This document shows positions 49,001 to 61,200 of a stretch of DNA of 64,000 nt, in pieces; positions within the stretch are counted from its first letter, which is position 1, and every line of letters begins with the position of its first letter. Both the position numbers and the translations under genes were made by a program. The stretch lies in NCBI RefSeq assembly GCF_905475465.1, contig NC_062252.1, positions 11,160,001 to 11,224,000 on the forward strand, given 5' to 3'. This stretch comes from Pieris napi (Eukaryota > Arthropoda > Insecta > Lepidoptera > Pieridae). Below the pieces are notes generated by a model, which was not told the DNA's origin, did no database searches, and worked only from the letters and a program-made list of their open reading frames with translations.

Positions 49001-50846
49001 AACCTTAGCCACAGCAACGCTTGGCCGAGTCTGCTAGTAAATGTATAAAGATTATGGCATTATAGTTTAGGCACAAAACTGAAAATTTCATACAAATATT
49101 TTTCGCATTATCTTTTTCTTATTCCCATAAATTAAGGAAAGGATCACAGCATTAGACACTATAATCGTTAAGTAACAGCAATGTAAGCATAAAACCTACA
49201 CCCTATTTTTACGTTAGAAAATAAAATGTTTAAACTTTATCTTGAAGTCAATTCAGTACAAGCTAATATTCTCCTTGAGGATTTATTTTGCCGCAAATGG
49301 TGTTCAAGAGTCAGCCACCACATTGCCAATAAATCATGTTGTGTAGTTCGATATACTGTGCGATTGGAACGCTGCGTCTATTTCAACTTTTTATTTAGTG
49401 TTTCGGATAAATGTAGAATATTCTTTTCTCTTAGAGGTTTCTAAATTCTAACCACCAAGGAAAAACATTTTGGTCAAAAATTACGCGGACCGTAAAGCAC
49501 TCGAAAGTAATACTGTATATTTTAGGTTTGATCTCCATCCATTAAGGTCCTTTAGACGTGAATCGAAATTTTTCTATTAAAATAAAACGTTAACATTTTT
49601 AAAATTTGGTTTTGTTACAAAGATTGTTATGAACCAAAAATAAGTTTATAATAAACGCGATGTAAAGTAGAAGGCGCACAACTGTTGTTTAGTCATGTTC
49701 TTATTTCATTTAGCAACAGTTTTACACCCTAGCACAATTAAACAACTTTTAGTGCTTCTACAACAATGCTGTCATTCTACAGCTCAGCGCAATAAATCGC
49801 CACAAATCTAGTCGAAAACCACAAAAATCCGCCTCTCCGTTCGTGATATCGGTCCGTATGTTTACAGTTTACACGCTAAGCTTTTTACAGTTGGGCACGA
49901 GTGTCGGATGTTGTTGATGCATTGTCTGCTATAAAACGTGCCCGTTAAACGTATGGCTAAAGCCTCCATCAAACATGAGAAGGCTGCACTTTGCAAATCG
50001 AATACGTCATTTTATATGACGTGTTATGAATTTCTATGATACATAAGAAATGTTATTACTGATACTAGATTTAGGTTTTAGTTACCGCATGAAAGATATT
50101 TAAAAATGTTTGAATTCAACATTGTAAAAAATATCAGATATATTAAAAATCTAAAATTATTTTTAACAGTTTGAACCTTTTTATAGTACCTCAGAACAAA
50201 CATTCAGTCAAAAATCCAGTAAACGGTGTGATGAATAGTCAAAGTTAAGTAGTTAACTAAAAATTGCGCTCTGTTTGAAGAAGGCTTATTGCAGTCTTTT
50301 TGTGCGGTTCACTCGAAAGTGTAAACAGTCTTTTATTTGGCGCTGGAGAGTAATTTGTTGCTTTAAGTATCTTTTATTGTTACAGTTATAAATAAGTTAC
50401 GTCAGGAAATGCGCTTGGCTAGTAAAATGCAAACTGAATGAAAATCCTTGAAATGTTCTATCAAGTAGCGTGGAAGTTTTTAGGATAAATCAACCCCTTT
50501 TGTGTTAAACTTATTCAACAAAGAATACGCACGGTCTAAGTATTGTATTGTTAAATGCTTGGTGTAAAGGCAAAAATATTATCCTTCTAATAAAAATGAC
50601 TAAATCGAACTCTACAAAAATGTGCTATATTTTTAGATGCAAATTGTCTTACTTCATTTAAATAAGAAAGAATAGGTCAATTGATTAACATCGGTTAGAA
50701 ATAATCTCGTTAAGTGATGATGATGTAAATGATTATTTTAATATTGGAATAGAAAGCTGTTATAATAAATATTTAAATTTATATGTGTAATGTTTTCATG
50801 TTAAAAGTAATATATTTTAACTTACATATGCCTTCAACACGTACAT
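46065..50846 (-). CDS. Secreted valine/proline-rich protein, cuticular type
   Basis: Three coding exons on the minus strand: 50846-50826 (7 codons), 47882-47784 (33 codons) and 46529-46065 (154 codons and stop). All junctions are phase 0 with AG/GT signals. The joined N-terminus is MYVLKAY then ILCGGLSLCFAASQQ, a clear signal peptide that only appears after splicing, with cleavage near residues 18-20. A Gln-rich stretch follows, then a His/Ser/Tyr-rich part, then about 90 residues of repeats of the form [VI]P[VI]xKxVxxPV with alternating charge. This pattern is seen in unnamed secreted proteins of insect cuticle and related extracellular matrix; no chitin-binding R&R motif is present. A TATA box (50914-50908) and a poly(A) signal (45970-45965) fit the ends. 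Intron 1 holds a Helitron. Exact role is unknown. Confidence 0.85.
48643..49037 (+). mobile_element. Non-autonomous Helitron, copy 2
   Basis: Starts TCTTAATATATATAAATTAC after A, ends GGCCGAGTCTGCTAG before T. Nearly the same as the copy at 1331-1706, with small indels. It lies in intron 1 of the cuticular-type gene. No coding capacity. Confidence 0.85.
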
Positions 50847-50907
50847 TTTCGATGAATTCTGTAGAAACTGGAGTAGCTCAGTGATGTCATAATATTTTCG
50901 CGCGCCA

Positions 50908-50914
50908 TTTTATA
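50908..50914 (-). promoter_or_regulatory. TATA box of the cuticular-type gene
   Basis: TATAAAA on the minus strand lies 62 bp upstream of the ATG at 50846. A start site about 30 bp downstream falls near ATCACTGAG, close to an arthropod initiator. A second TATAAAA-like match (about 51000-51010) makes the exact start uncertain. Confidence 0.6.
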
Positions 50915-50999
50915 CTAAAGTGACAGGCGCTTTTTAATTTCTCTTTTTATAAAATTATCTATGTCCGATGTAACTAGAACCAAACTTACCTTCACTTGA

Positions 51000-51960
51000 T
51001 TTTATAGTACTGTGACATTCTAAGTTGTTCTTAGTAGTTATTAGATAATATATGAACCAATTAATAAAAACTATAAACATTTGAATGTTTAAATAGGAAC
51101 AGCCAAATATTTAGTTTGTTTTGGCGTTGAAAAATATCCGTATAAGTGCGAAAATAATAATTAAATAAAAATATATGTAGACAATGGAAAGGACACATGA
51201 ATCACGCAAATTATGTTAGGGATACGATGTGGACAGGTAATGCTTGTAGGTACAGTAGAAAATTAAAGGAAGATAGAGAAGAGGGAGCTAAGTGGATAGG
51301 ATTTTTCAAGAGGGAAAGAGTAGCTATTAGCTCCCATGAATTTATAATTGTTCTTGAGATAAGGAGTTTTAGAATTGAAGAGGATTGAATATAAGAGATG
51401 AAGAACATGAGCATCACGCCGCCGATTAATGGGTCCTGCCTAGCCGCTTACGTAACGCAGAGATGTGGTCGTTCTTTCTTACACATTAACCTACATATAT
51501 ATACCTATACTCTTTAGATACCTACAGTATTTACCAAATTAAGCTAAGTACTACTGTCTTTGGTTTTATATTAAGTAAATTATATTATTTAGTACATACA
51601 TAACTTGTACTGGAAACCTACTGTTACTACTAGTACTGGATTATATAAATAAAATAAATTGTTGCTTATACCTGTTAGAGCACAAAAATCTTAGGAATTA
51701 TTATATGTTACAGGAGTTTTAGACTTATTCCCGTAATTCCATGACAACAAGAAGTCGCAGGTGTGTTACAGTATGATGTATGATGTTACGACAATCCTCA
51801 ATCAATATCGGAGGTAACAATAACTTAGCGCTAACAAAACACACAGCTTTTAGTATTATATATTACTAAAATCTAGAATTAAAATGTCGTAATGCATTGG
51901 GCACTTTAATGTCCAATTAATACAGTATGTGTAATCTGTTATTTCTGATTACTTTTTCCC
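51000..51960. other. Intergenic AT-rich DNA upstream of the cuticular-type gene
   Basis: Nothing firm. A Lys/Glu-rich 63-codon ORF (51197-51388) could be a TE scrap. Confidence 0.35.
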
Positions 51961-51971
51961 AAGGAAAGAGC

Positions 51972-52212
51972 AGTGTTGGCCTAGTGGCATAAGCGTGCGA
52001 TTCTCATCCTTGAGGTCGTACATTCGAAGCCTGGCTGTGATCCAATGGCCTTTCTGTATATGTGCGAATAGCTTTCTAACACTTACTCATACGATGAAGG
52101 AAAAAATCATTTGTAAAACAATAAAAATTCTACGGCGTGTGTAATGTACCTACTCTGGTATATAAGAAAAACAAATTATCACAAAACAGATTCCGATATC
52201 TGAGGCCACTGG
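51972..52212 (+). repeat. tRNA-derived SINE
   Basis: Head GTTGGCCTAGTGGCATAAGC with B-box relic GTACATTCGAAGCC, end TTCCGATATCTGAGGCCAC. Decayed in the middle. Confidence 0.75.
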
Positions 52213-52712
52213 TTTTTACATCATCGATATGTATGAATATTTTCTACACAAAAATTATAAAAAAAGTGTTTATGTATGTTCCTTTGTATTATATAATATT
52301 CATATAAAAGGAGTTTACGACACGATAAGATATAAAAAAAAGATTACATAGTAATACAATGTGTGCATTGTTCAGTCGGATCTAGGAAGTAGGAGTTCCG
52401 GACAGATATGATCTTAGATCACGATATTGAACACCTTTCTGACCTATTGTAGAGACATTATGTAATGTTACTATGTGGAGTATTGGACTAGTTGTTCAAC
52501 GTGCTTTGAAGCCATCACCAATGGTTTCTTTTAATGTTTCCCTCTAGGATCAACTTCAAATAAATATCAATTAAGAACTCTTAAGGAGTTTTTGTTGTAA
52601 TTAAAATTCATTCAAGTACTATAAAGTATAATTATATTATTTCTATCCTAGAGTTATAGCTTTTTGATATTTCAGTTTTGTTTAAGTTTATTGTTTGGGT
52701 TCGAGGCTTATA

Positions 52713-54380
52713 CTCCAGTCAAATTACGAAATAAATAAACATGAGCGAACACAGTTTGGAGATTTTGAGGATCGATAGGGGGGTGTATTCTGAGCATAAA
52801 TTCCAATTTGAGGGGTTGTACTGAGGTCAGCTCAAGGTCATTTCGATGGAAACGCGTTTAATTCGATATCTCGAGAATGGTTAGTGTTAGGCGAAAAATT
52901 GTAGAGATCTTTTCTTTCCCAAACAAAATTTACTAACTTTTTTATTTGAAACTTTTTTTTATAACATTAATATTTTTCAACTTATTACTCCCGCAAGGCA
53001 AAAATTTTACTTTTCTTTCCATTTTTCGTCGTTTTCTCCCCAACAATTCAATTTTATTAAATTTTACCGATCATCAAAGTGTAGATCTTTTAATTATGAA
53101 CAATTTTGTGCTGAAAAATTTTTCCGTAATGCCAATACCTTCGGAGTTATAGATTACTTTACCGAGCGAAATCCGCGCCACTGTCGCAATATAAAAAGGT
53201 CAATCTATTAAACTATTTAAAAATTAGCTATTTAATTTGGGTAAATTTTTGGGTTAATTTGGATAAGAAGTAAATTAACAATTAAAACTGTTTCACACAT
53301 TTATTGATAGAAAAATAGTTTTTTTTTCACCGTAATCACTTCTCCTTCACTTAACGTTTTGCTGCATATAAAACAATCGTCGTCCATTTTTACTTCAGGC
53401 AGCTGTAAAACATTTAAAAACAAACAATATACGATTTTTGATCCTCACTGCGTAGAAGCCAAGAGTACACTGATCGACTGAACGGTTATGCTCACTTTCA
53501 CTTCCCTTTACCCCCTTAGGCTAAAAATAGATTCCATAGGACGAGGGTTACCCCAGATATAAAAGTCGAGGACAGATGTTTCTTACTCGCAAAACCAACG
53601 ATCAAGACATCAGGGCCAAGTTGAGATTACTCCTTGGCCCCAAACCACCGGATTTGACACCCCGGACAAGACTCCATCGGCTGCGCGCAGCGAGTTGAGG
53701 TCACGTCTCCTCGCGCGCTGCAGCCCCTACCAAGAACAATGAGGTCCGACCCCGTACCGCCCTGTATTAGCAGGGCGCGAACCACCACACCACAACGGCC
53801 AAAACACACCCCTCTAGAGGGAGTGTGTAACAAAAACCACGACGAGTTCCTTACTCGCACTAATACACGCAACAGTGTGTCTGTGGATACACGTTGCGAC
53901 AATGGCGCGGATTTCGCTCGGTAAAGTAATATATAACTACGAAGGTATTGGCATTACAGAAAAAAGTTTGAGAACAAAATTGTTCATAATTAAAAGATCT
54001 ACACTTCGATGATCGGTAAAATTTAATAAAATTGAATGGTTGGGGAGAAAACGACGAAAATTAGAAAAAAAAGTAAAATTTTTGCCTTGCAGGAGTAATA
54101 ACTTGAAAAATATTAATGTTATAAAAAAAAGTTTTAAATAAAAAAGTTAGTAAATTTTGTTTGGAAAAGAAAAGGTCTCTACAATTTTTCGCCTAACACT
54201 AACCATTCTCGAGATATCAAATTAAACGCGTTTCCATCGAAATGACCTTGAGCTGACCTCAGTACAACCCCTCAAATTGGAATTTATGCTCAGAATACAC
54301 CCCCCTATCGATCCTCAAAATCCCCAAACTGTGTTCGCTCATGTTTATTTAACCCGTTTTTAGCCATAATTTGACTGGAC
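52713..54380. mobile_element. Large foldback element with GC-rich centre
   Basis: Inverted arms 52713-53189 and 53894-54380 (about 480 bp each, few mismatches). Outer ends CTCCAGTCAAATTA and TAATTTGACTGGAC, flanked by TA. The right arm has about ten extra bases near its end. The 704-bp centre is not inverted and from about 53440 is GC-rich, unlike the arms, as if captured from elsewhere. The 91- and 61-codon ORFs there are not recognised. Confidence 0.88.
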
Positions 54381-55183
54381 TATTAATATAAATTGCATAG
54401 AGCCGTTCGTTTTTTTAAGAAAACGAATATTCTTGAACCAAATTCTGCCTAAAAACTCACTCCACATATTAATCCTTCTAAATTTGCGAGGGAAACGCCC
54501 AAGTTGGCATCATTGGTGTAACTTGCTTGCAAGTTACGATATCTGTAATTAGCATCCGGAATCGAAACATTTCTTAAGTAGGTTTATGAAATCTATTACA
54601 TATTTCTTCAAATACATAACAACCACATACAATGACACAAATGTAAAGTTTCATGCCTTATTATATAATATATATAAAAAATACTTTAAAAAGAGATTTA
54701 GATTCTTATCTCTGTAGAAATTGAGTCAGTGGTAACTACAAAATTGGTGATTCTAAAGTATATATAGAATAAAAGTATTTCGGTTATGCAATCATAATTT
54801 TTAACGATATGCGTAAATAATTGTTAGAGGTAGGAAAATAATTTATTGAAAAGCAACAAAATATGGTTGGTTTAATGCAAACCAATTGTTAACTTAAAAA
54901 GGGTTCATCGGATCGTTACAAATTACTGATTTGTAACGATATTTTTTTTTTGTATTTTCTAAATCAAATTTTATTTATATTGGTAGCTACTTATGAACGT
55001 CAAAATGAAAGAAAATTTACTTTTATTACCCAAATGAAGGGAATCTTTGGTAAGTATTCAAAACAATACATTATAAAAATACATATATTATAGAGAGCAA
55101 ATGCCAAAAGATGTGTCATTTTTAATTAATACTAAAGATAATGATGATGAGGATTTAGGAAGTAAATGTAAAATATATATGTA
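54381..55183. other. Intergenic AT-rich DNA downstream of Cpsf160
   Basis: No gene or repeat recognised. Confidence 0.4.
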
Positions 55184-55189
55184 TTTATT
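55184..55189 (-). terminator. Poly(A) signal of Cpsf160
   Basis: AATAAA on the minus strand about 65 bp after the stop codon. The 3' UTR would be short. Confidence 0.6.
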
Positions 55190-55253
55190 GGTTTGAGTAT
55201 AAATAAAACTTCACTCAGCGAGCCTTAACATTGTATTTACAAATAACATAATA

Positions 55254-58200
55254 CTAAAAGTGCGCAGTCAGTCTGTCTATTTCATACAGATCTCCGAATA
55301 TTTCTTCAACTTTAGTACCAATCTTTTTTGCAATCTGAAACAAACAAAATGCTCAAAACCATTTATTTATGAAATTGTTTGAAGAAACTCTTTAAATATA
55401 CTAATAGTACGTACATCCTGTTGTTCTACGACGGGCATCGAAGTGTATAACGTGACCAAATCACCGTCCAACATTCCACGAGCCGCGCCACCCGACACTG
55501 GACGGCGGGAGAATTTGTATGTCCTACAAATAGTATATACTTTTTTAATGTCACAGTAATTAAATACAATATATTATCAATTCAAAAAATAATCAAAGAA
55601 GCGCAACGTCAGGACAATTTCTTTTATGAAGTGAAACTTCTTTAGGCGCATGAGGGTAAAATTTTAAAAAACGTCACAAAGACGTACAGCGTTTTTGTCG
55701 AAGAAAAAGGAGAGAGAGCGATCGAGAGAGAGTAAGAATATTATTCTATTTTTAAAATTAAAATTTCGTAAAGAGAATTTATGAAATATTAGTATTTTAT
55801 ATTTTATGCAAAATAATTTATTGAAATCTCAAATGACGTTTTGTAAATTAAAATGCCACGTGTTTTTACTATTGTAGAAAAAAAAGTATTAATTTTCGAC
55901 ACTTTTAATATTTTAATGACAATTCAATTAATCAAATTCCTAATATATCTTCCTTTTTCTCTCCCTCAATAGTATCCAATATGAACCAGAGTGAAAAATT
56001 AGTTTGCCAAAGAACTTCTTAAACTACTGAATCGATTTTACTTTCTTTTATCAATATATGATGGCTGGAGAATGGAAAATGTTTCGAAAAACATAAAAAT
56101 TATTTCCTTTTGAGAGCTACCCTCAGTTTGTTTGGTTGAAGGCGTCATCGAGATTGATCTCGGGAATTACGAGTTAAAAATATTAATTGAATACCTAAAA
56201 GCCCTCGGATTGAGTCCAGCAATATGACAGCAATAGTTGTTCATGACGTTCTGCAGCATCAGCAACCTTCGGTAGACCTTCTCCGACACTGGCACCACGT
56301 AGCCCACGCCGCCGTCGAGGGTCGCTTTAAGCACATTTGTTTTCATTATAAGCATGTATTTTTTTTATTTTAATTCTTTAATTTGTAATGAATTTAAAAG
56401 AATTTGTGGTGCAGGCCCTTCAGTCACCAAGAATAATGGTTTTGTACTCTTAGTTCATTAATTGTAATGTTTAAGCAATAATAAAACATTATAATAATCA
56501 ATCTTTCAAAACATTAACCCCCTTAATAGGGCTGCAGTTAAAGTACTCATCTGTTCCTTTTCATCACAGCATAAACACAATTCGACAGAAAGAGACAAAA
56601 CGTCACATTAGTTTAAAGAGTAAATAGATTAATTATTTATTATAAGAATTTTTAGTTAAAAAGCTAAGTGTTAATTGAACGGCTTATTGAGCTTATCCAG
56701 GGCTGGATATATTTGGTAGTGGGCTTTAGCAAAAGCATTGTTAGGTGCCTATCTCGAACCAAATTCGCTATTTTGCTGATGATGTTTTTTTCTGCTTTAC
56801 CAAAAATTTCTGGTAACTTTATTGTGTGCTTATTTTGTCTTGTATATATTTTAATTGTATTTTGTAATATTTTTTTTTGTAACACTTATGTTTACTTAAA
56901 TTGTCATACATTTTAGATTTTGATGTGGTAAACTTTAATAAATAATTAAATAAAACCCACTAAACATGGTGACGTGTCGCTTCTGCGGGACGTTGGGCAC
57001 GGGCCGAGCCGCGATCCGGAACATGGCGTGCACTTGCTGGCCCAAGTGGTAGTCGCCTTTGCGGATCAGACGTTGGCCTGGAAAGTATAACAAAAAACAT
57101 TTAGAGATCTTGTGTGATAAAAAATTAAGTTTTTAGCCAGTTTTTCCTCATTTTTTATGTACAAAACAGGATATACCATAAGGAAGGCGTCATGTGAATA
57201 AATAAAACTATTTATTTTTCGGAAATAAATATTTTCAACGATACATTGTCTCTTTATTTCAAATTGTGTTTTCTGTTTAGAGACTATATAGATATTAAAA
57301 ACTGGGCAGTTAACTGATTATTTTTTTAAAAACAAACTTTATTATCTAAATTAAAGATAAATATAACTTTCCACGTAAAAAAGAAATATTTAAACTTAAA
57401 AGTAATTGTTATTACATTGTGAAGGTACTACGATGTTAAACAAGTTAGGCCTGCTACTCTTATCGCAACTGATTTGTCATCAAGAATAATGTATGTCTTT
57501 CTAAATATAATGAAATGACCTCCGTAGCTCTCCCTGGCATGCGGCTGGTACATGAACAGCGCCAGATTCCCCTCCACCTCACTCACGAGGAATCCCAGAT
57601 TCGTGTTGTCCACCACGAACTCCATGTCGTATATCTGAATACATTATAATTTCAATATACATTATAGTCGTATTTTTAATAAGACGAAGCCAACTGACAG
57701 TAGCTAATGTCACTTTGTAAAATAATGTTGCCATATTTAAAGTAATAGTGATGCGTTCAGTTCTTGTTCAATCAGATGAATGAACAATGAGTGTGAATAG
57801 TCAATCATTTCAAACAATAAAAGAATATTATTTCTATTTCAAAATTGTATAAAAGTGCTCTGGTATAATTTAGGTACTAGTACTATGTTTTGACGTCTTA
57901 TTACAAAGCGCGGCGCGGCGACTAGTGCCATCACCGATCATTAATTCAGGGGCTTTTACTTTGTCACAACACTATTTTTATTTCATTAAAAACTGACAAC
58001 ACCGTAAACGTCAGTTGACTTCGTTTAATTAAAAATTCGACTATAGAACTTAGTTCTTATGTCACCACAGACTATAGTCGTATTTTTAATTAGACGAAGC
58101 CAACTGACAGTAGCTAATGTCACTTTGTAAAAATATGTTGCCACATTTAAAGTAATAGTGATGCATTCAGTTCTTGTTCAATCAGATGAACGAACAATGA

Positions 58201-61200
58201 GTGTGAATAGTCAATCATTTCAAACAATAAAAGAATATTATTTCTATTTCAAAATTGTATAAAAGTGCTCTGATATAAGTTAGGTACTAGTACTATGTAA
58301 CTACAATCAGTTTTTTGACGTCTTATTGCAAAGCGCGGCGCGGCGACTAGTGCCATCACCGATCATTAATTCAGGGGTTTTTACTTTGTCACAACACTAT
58401 TTTTATTTCATTAAAAACTGACAACACCGTAAACGTCAGTTGACATCGTCTAATTAAAAATTCTACTATTATCAATAATGTTCCCAAGTTTTGAATTGAA
58501 TAGCTACTGCAAAATGGTTTCATTACTTCAAATCTCAAATTTAAAATGGATTTTAAATATAGCGGATAGCTGAATAGGGTCCATAGATTACCTGTGCACT
58601 CCTGAAATCCCTGGAAACGAGCGACAACGTCCTGTGCTGCTCTTGGTACCTCAAGAGAGAGATGGACTTGTAGACGTCGGCCACCAAGATGAGGTTCTTC
58701 ACGGCCAGCATCCTGTGCACGTAGATCTGCGTGTCTATGAAGGCCACGCCCACTAAGTCGTTATCTTTCAATTGCCAGATGTAGATCTGAAAATATTCAT
58801 TCAATCGTTTCAAGCTACAGAAGAGAATACTGGTTTTATCTATTTAATCCTCTTCCCAGAATGTATAGATCACTGCCGTATAATATTAGCAAGGGGAAGG
58901 TGATTACATTTTGAAAGCAAGGTGCCTTTATAGCATTTAGACCAGATTTTTTTGACAAAAATTATAAGTTTTTTATGACATCATAATAATTAATAAGACA
59001 TTTGAATGCCCTGCTTGCCTTTCTTTGCAAATACATAATTTATTATTATTGTGTATTTAATTTAGTATTAGTAGAAACTTCTTTTTCGTAACACTTAGCA
59101 ACAATTTATATGAATAATATCTTCTGTTTCAAATAGCTAGTAAATTTAAAAAATAACTTTATAATAACCCAATCAAATTTTTAAATCGACAAGAACCTCT
59201 TTCCTTACAATAATTGCGCCTTTTTATTATATTTATTAAAATATAAAATACCTTTTGCCCGACGGCTGAAATGAGGAATCCGAGGACTTGCGTGAGAGCA
59301 GTGACGGGTCCCTTCTGCTCTTTGGCGTAGATCTCCTTGAAGCGGTTCTTCGTCAAGGGCTGACCGGGCTCCGGCACCACGTCGATGATGTCGTATATTA
59401 TTATCTGAAATTATGACCATATTAGGCTAAAATGGGTGTTTTAAGTAAGTAATTTGGGTGTGGTTTTTGACAATCATTTTGGAAAACCCTAATAGCTTAG
59501 TACTTTAGTATTTAGACATACAAAGACAAATTCTAAATAGTGTCCATTTATTTACCTTATTAAAGCCTATTTTGCCATCCCTGGAGTTAAACATATATAT
59601 ATTATATGAACGATTTTAAAACAAATGGTGACTTTCACCAGAATAATACGCAAAATAGAACTAACTTGAGTACACGACCAACCAGGCTACGGAAGATAAA
59701 CCACTCCTTATATGGAAATTGTATTCGTTTTCAAAACAAACTTCCAAGCGAAATTTGAGAATTATCACTAAATAAATTCATAACTCTCGTTAAACGCAAA
59801 TTAATAAATAAAGCATTTAATAAATTTTACGAATATTTAAATGATCCTAATCCTTGGGAGTGATTTGCTCCAGTTCAAACAATTTGTGTGACTCAAAACT
59901 TGGCGATTAAAAAGAGTGGCGGAGAGTTTCTTGCCAGGTCTTCTTGCCCGTTCTACACCCTTGACTTGTACTTACTCTCCCTCGTGATGTGATATCTTCA
60001 CTGTAGTTATAATTAGTCCCAATCGCGATGTAACCACGAAGACCTGACCTGAAAGTTCGTATTAAATGATGAGAAAATGTTAAAAAAAAATTATACTACA
60101 AGTTCGTTTTCAAAAACATATTAAAAATTAACCAAGAAATTGAAACGATCAAAAAGACAAAACTACTTGACTTACGTGGTTCCCTCATAGGACAGCGACA
60201 CATTCTTGAGGCACGTCACATGTTCCCATTCCTCCAACTCCACCCTCGTGTTGGGTATCACTTCCCAAGATACAGGGGAAAAGAGCATCACTGAAAACCT
60301 TTCTTGCATCGGGTAGGGAAACCTGAATAAGAATATTTATTATTTCATTTCAAATAAATATAAAATCACTCTCTCGGGTATAGGTATAATGCATATATTC
60401 TACTTTAAAACATTATTTGACAGACTACATATAGTTACAATAATAATAATAAGCCTTTTTATTTCCTGTTTTACAATAGTTGGTAGTTTCTATATTATAG
60501 TAGCCAAAAATATTGATTTATGACATATAGTTATAATCGGATCTAAATCACACGTTAGAGTAGTCACAAAATATAAAAGAAAAAGATAAATGACTCGCCT
60601 ATCTCCCTTATTTTCCGTACTCTTCTCTTTATCTTCTCCGTTAAACTTGTAATAGGAGGTCGTGGCCTGGGCCACGGACGAGACCAGGCAGTAGGTCTTC
60701 GACTCCAAGTGGAAGGTCACCGCGTGTGGGGTCTCTCGTAATGGGACTTTCCGAACAGCCCAAGAAGCGTCGTACGACAGATGGGTTGGAAGAACACTGA
60801 TTCGGAGAGATCCCTGGAAAGGGAATTTATAGATATAATATACCAGGTGAAAATATCAAATTTTATCATTTTGACGTGACAACGTCTTATAATTCGATGG
60901 AGCCGGCACGAAAAAACATGACGCATGCGGCGTTACCTCGCTCTGAGGCGTTCCATTTAAGGCTTGAAGTGCAAGCGAGAGCGCGGAACGAACGACAAAG
61001 AGGCACAATCGGCATAATTTTATTTATGCATACAAATAAATGTAACTTGATCAATTCCATTGTGATTTCCATTTACCTCCTTCTCTATATCCATACAAAA
61101 AACTTATGTATAAATTTAAGGTTCTTCTGAAAAATTAAACCATTCCATCAGTATTTTCTTATGACGTCACGTTCAACTATCGTCAGTAAACCGACTTTAC

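Noticed and set aside
59205..59420. 71-codon ORF overlapping a Cpsf160 exon
   Set aside because: Wrong frame; the other frame matches [13 protein letters not shown] of CPSF160.
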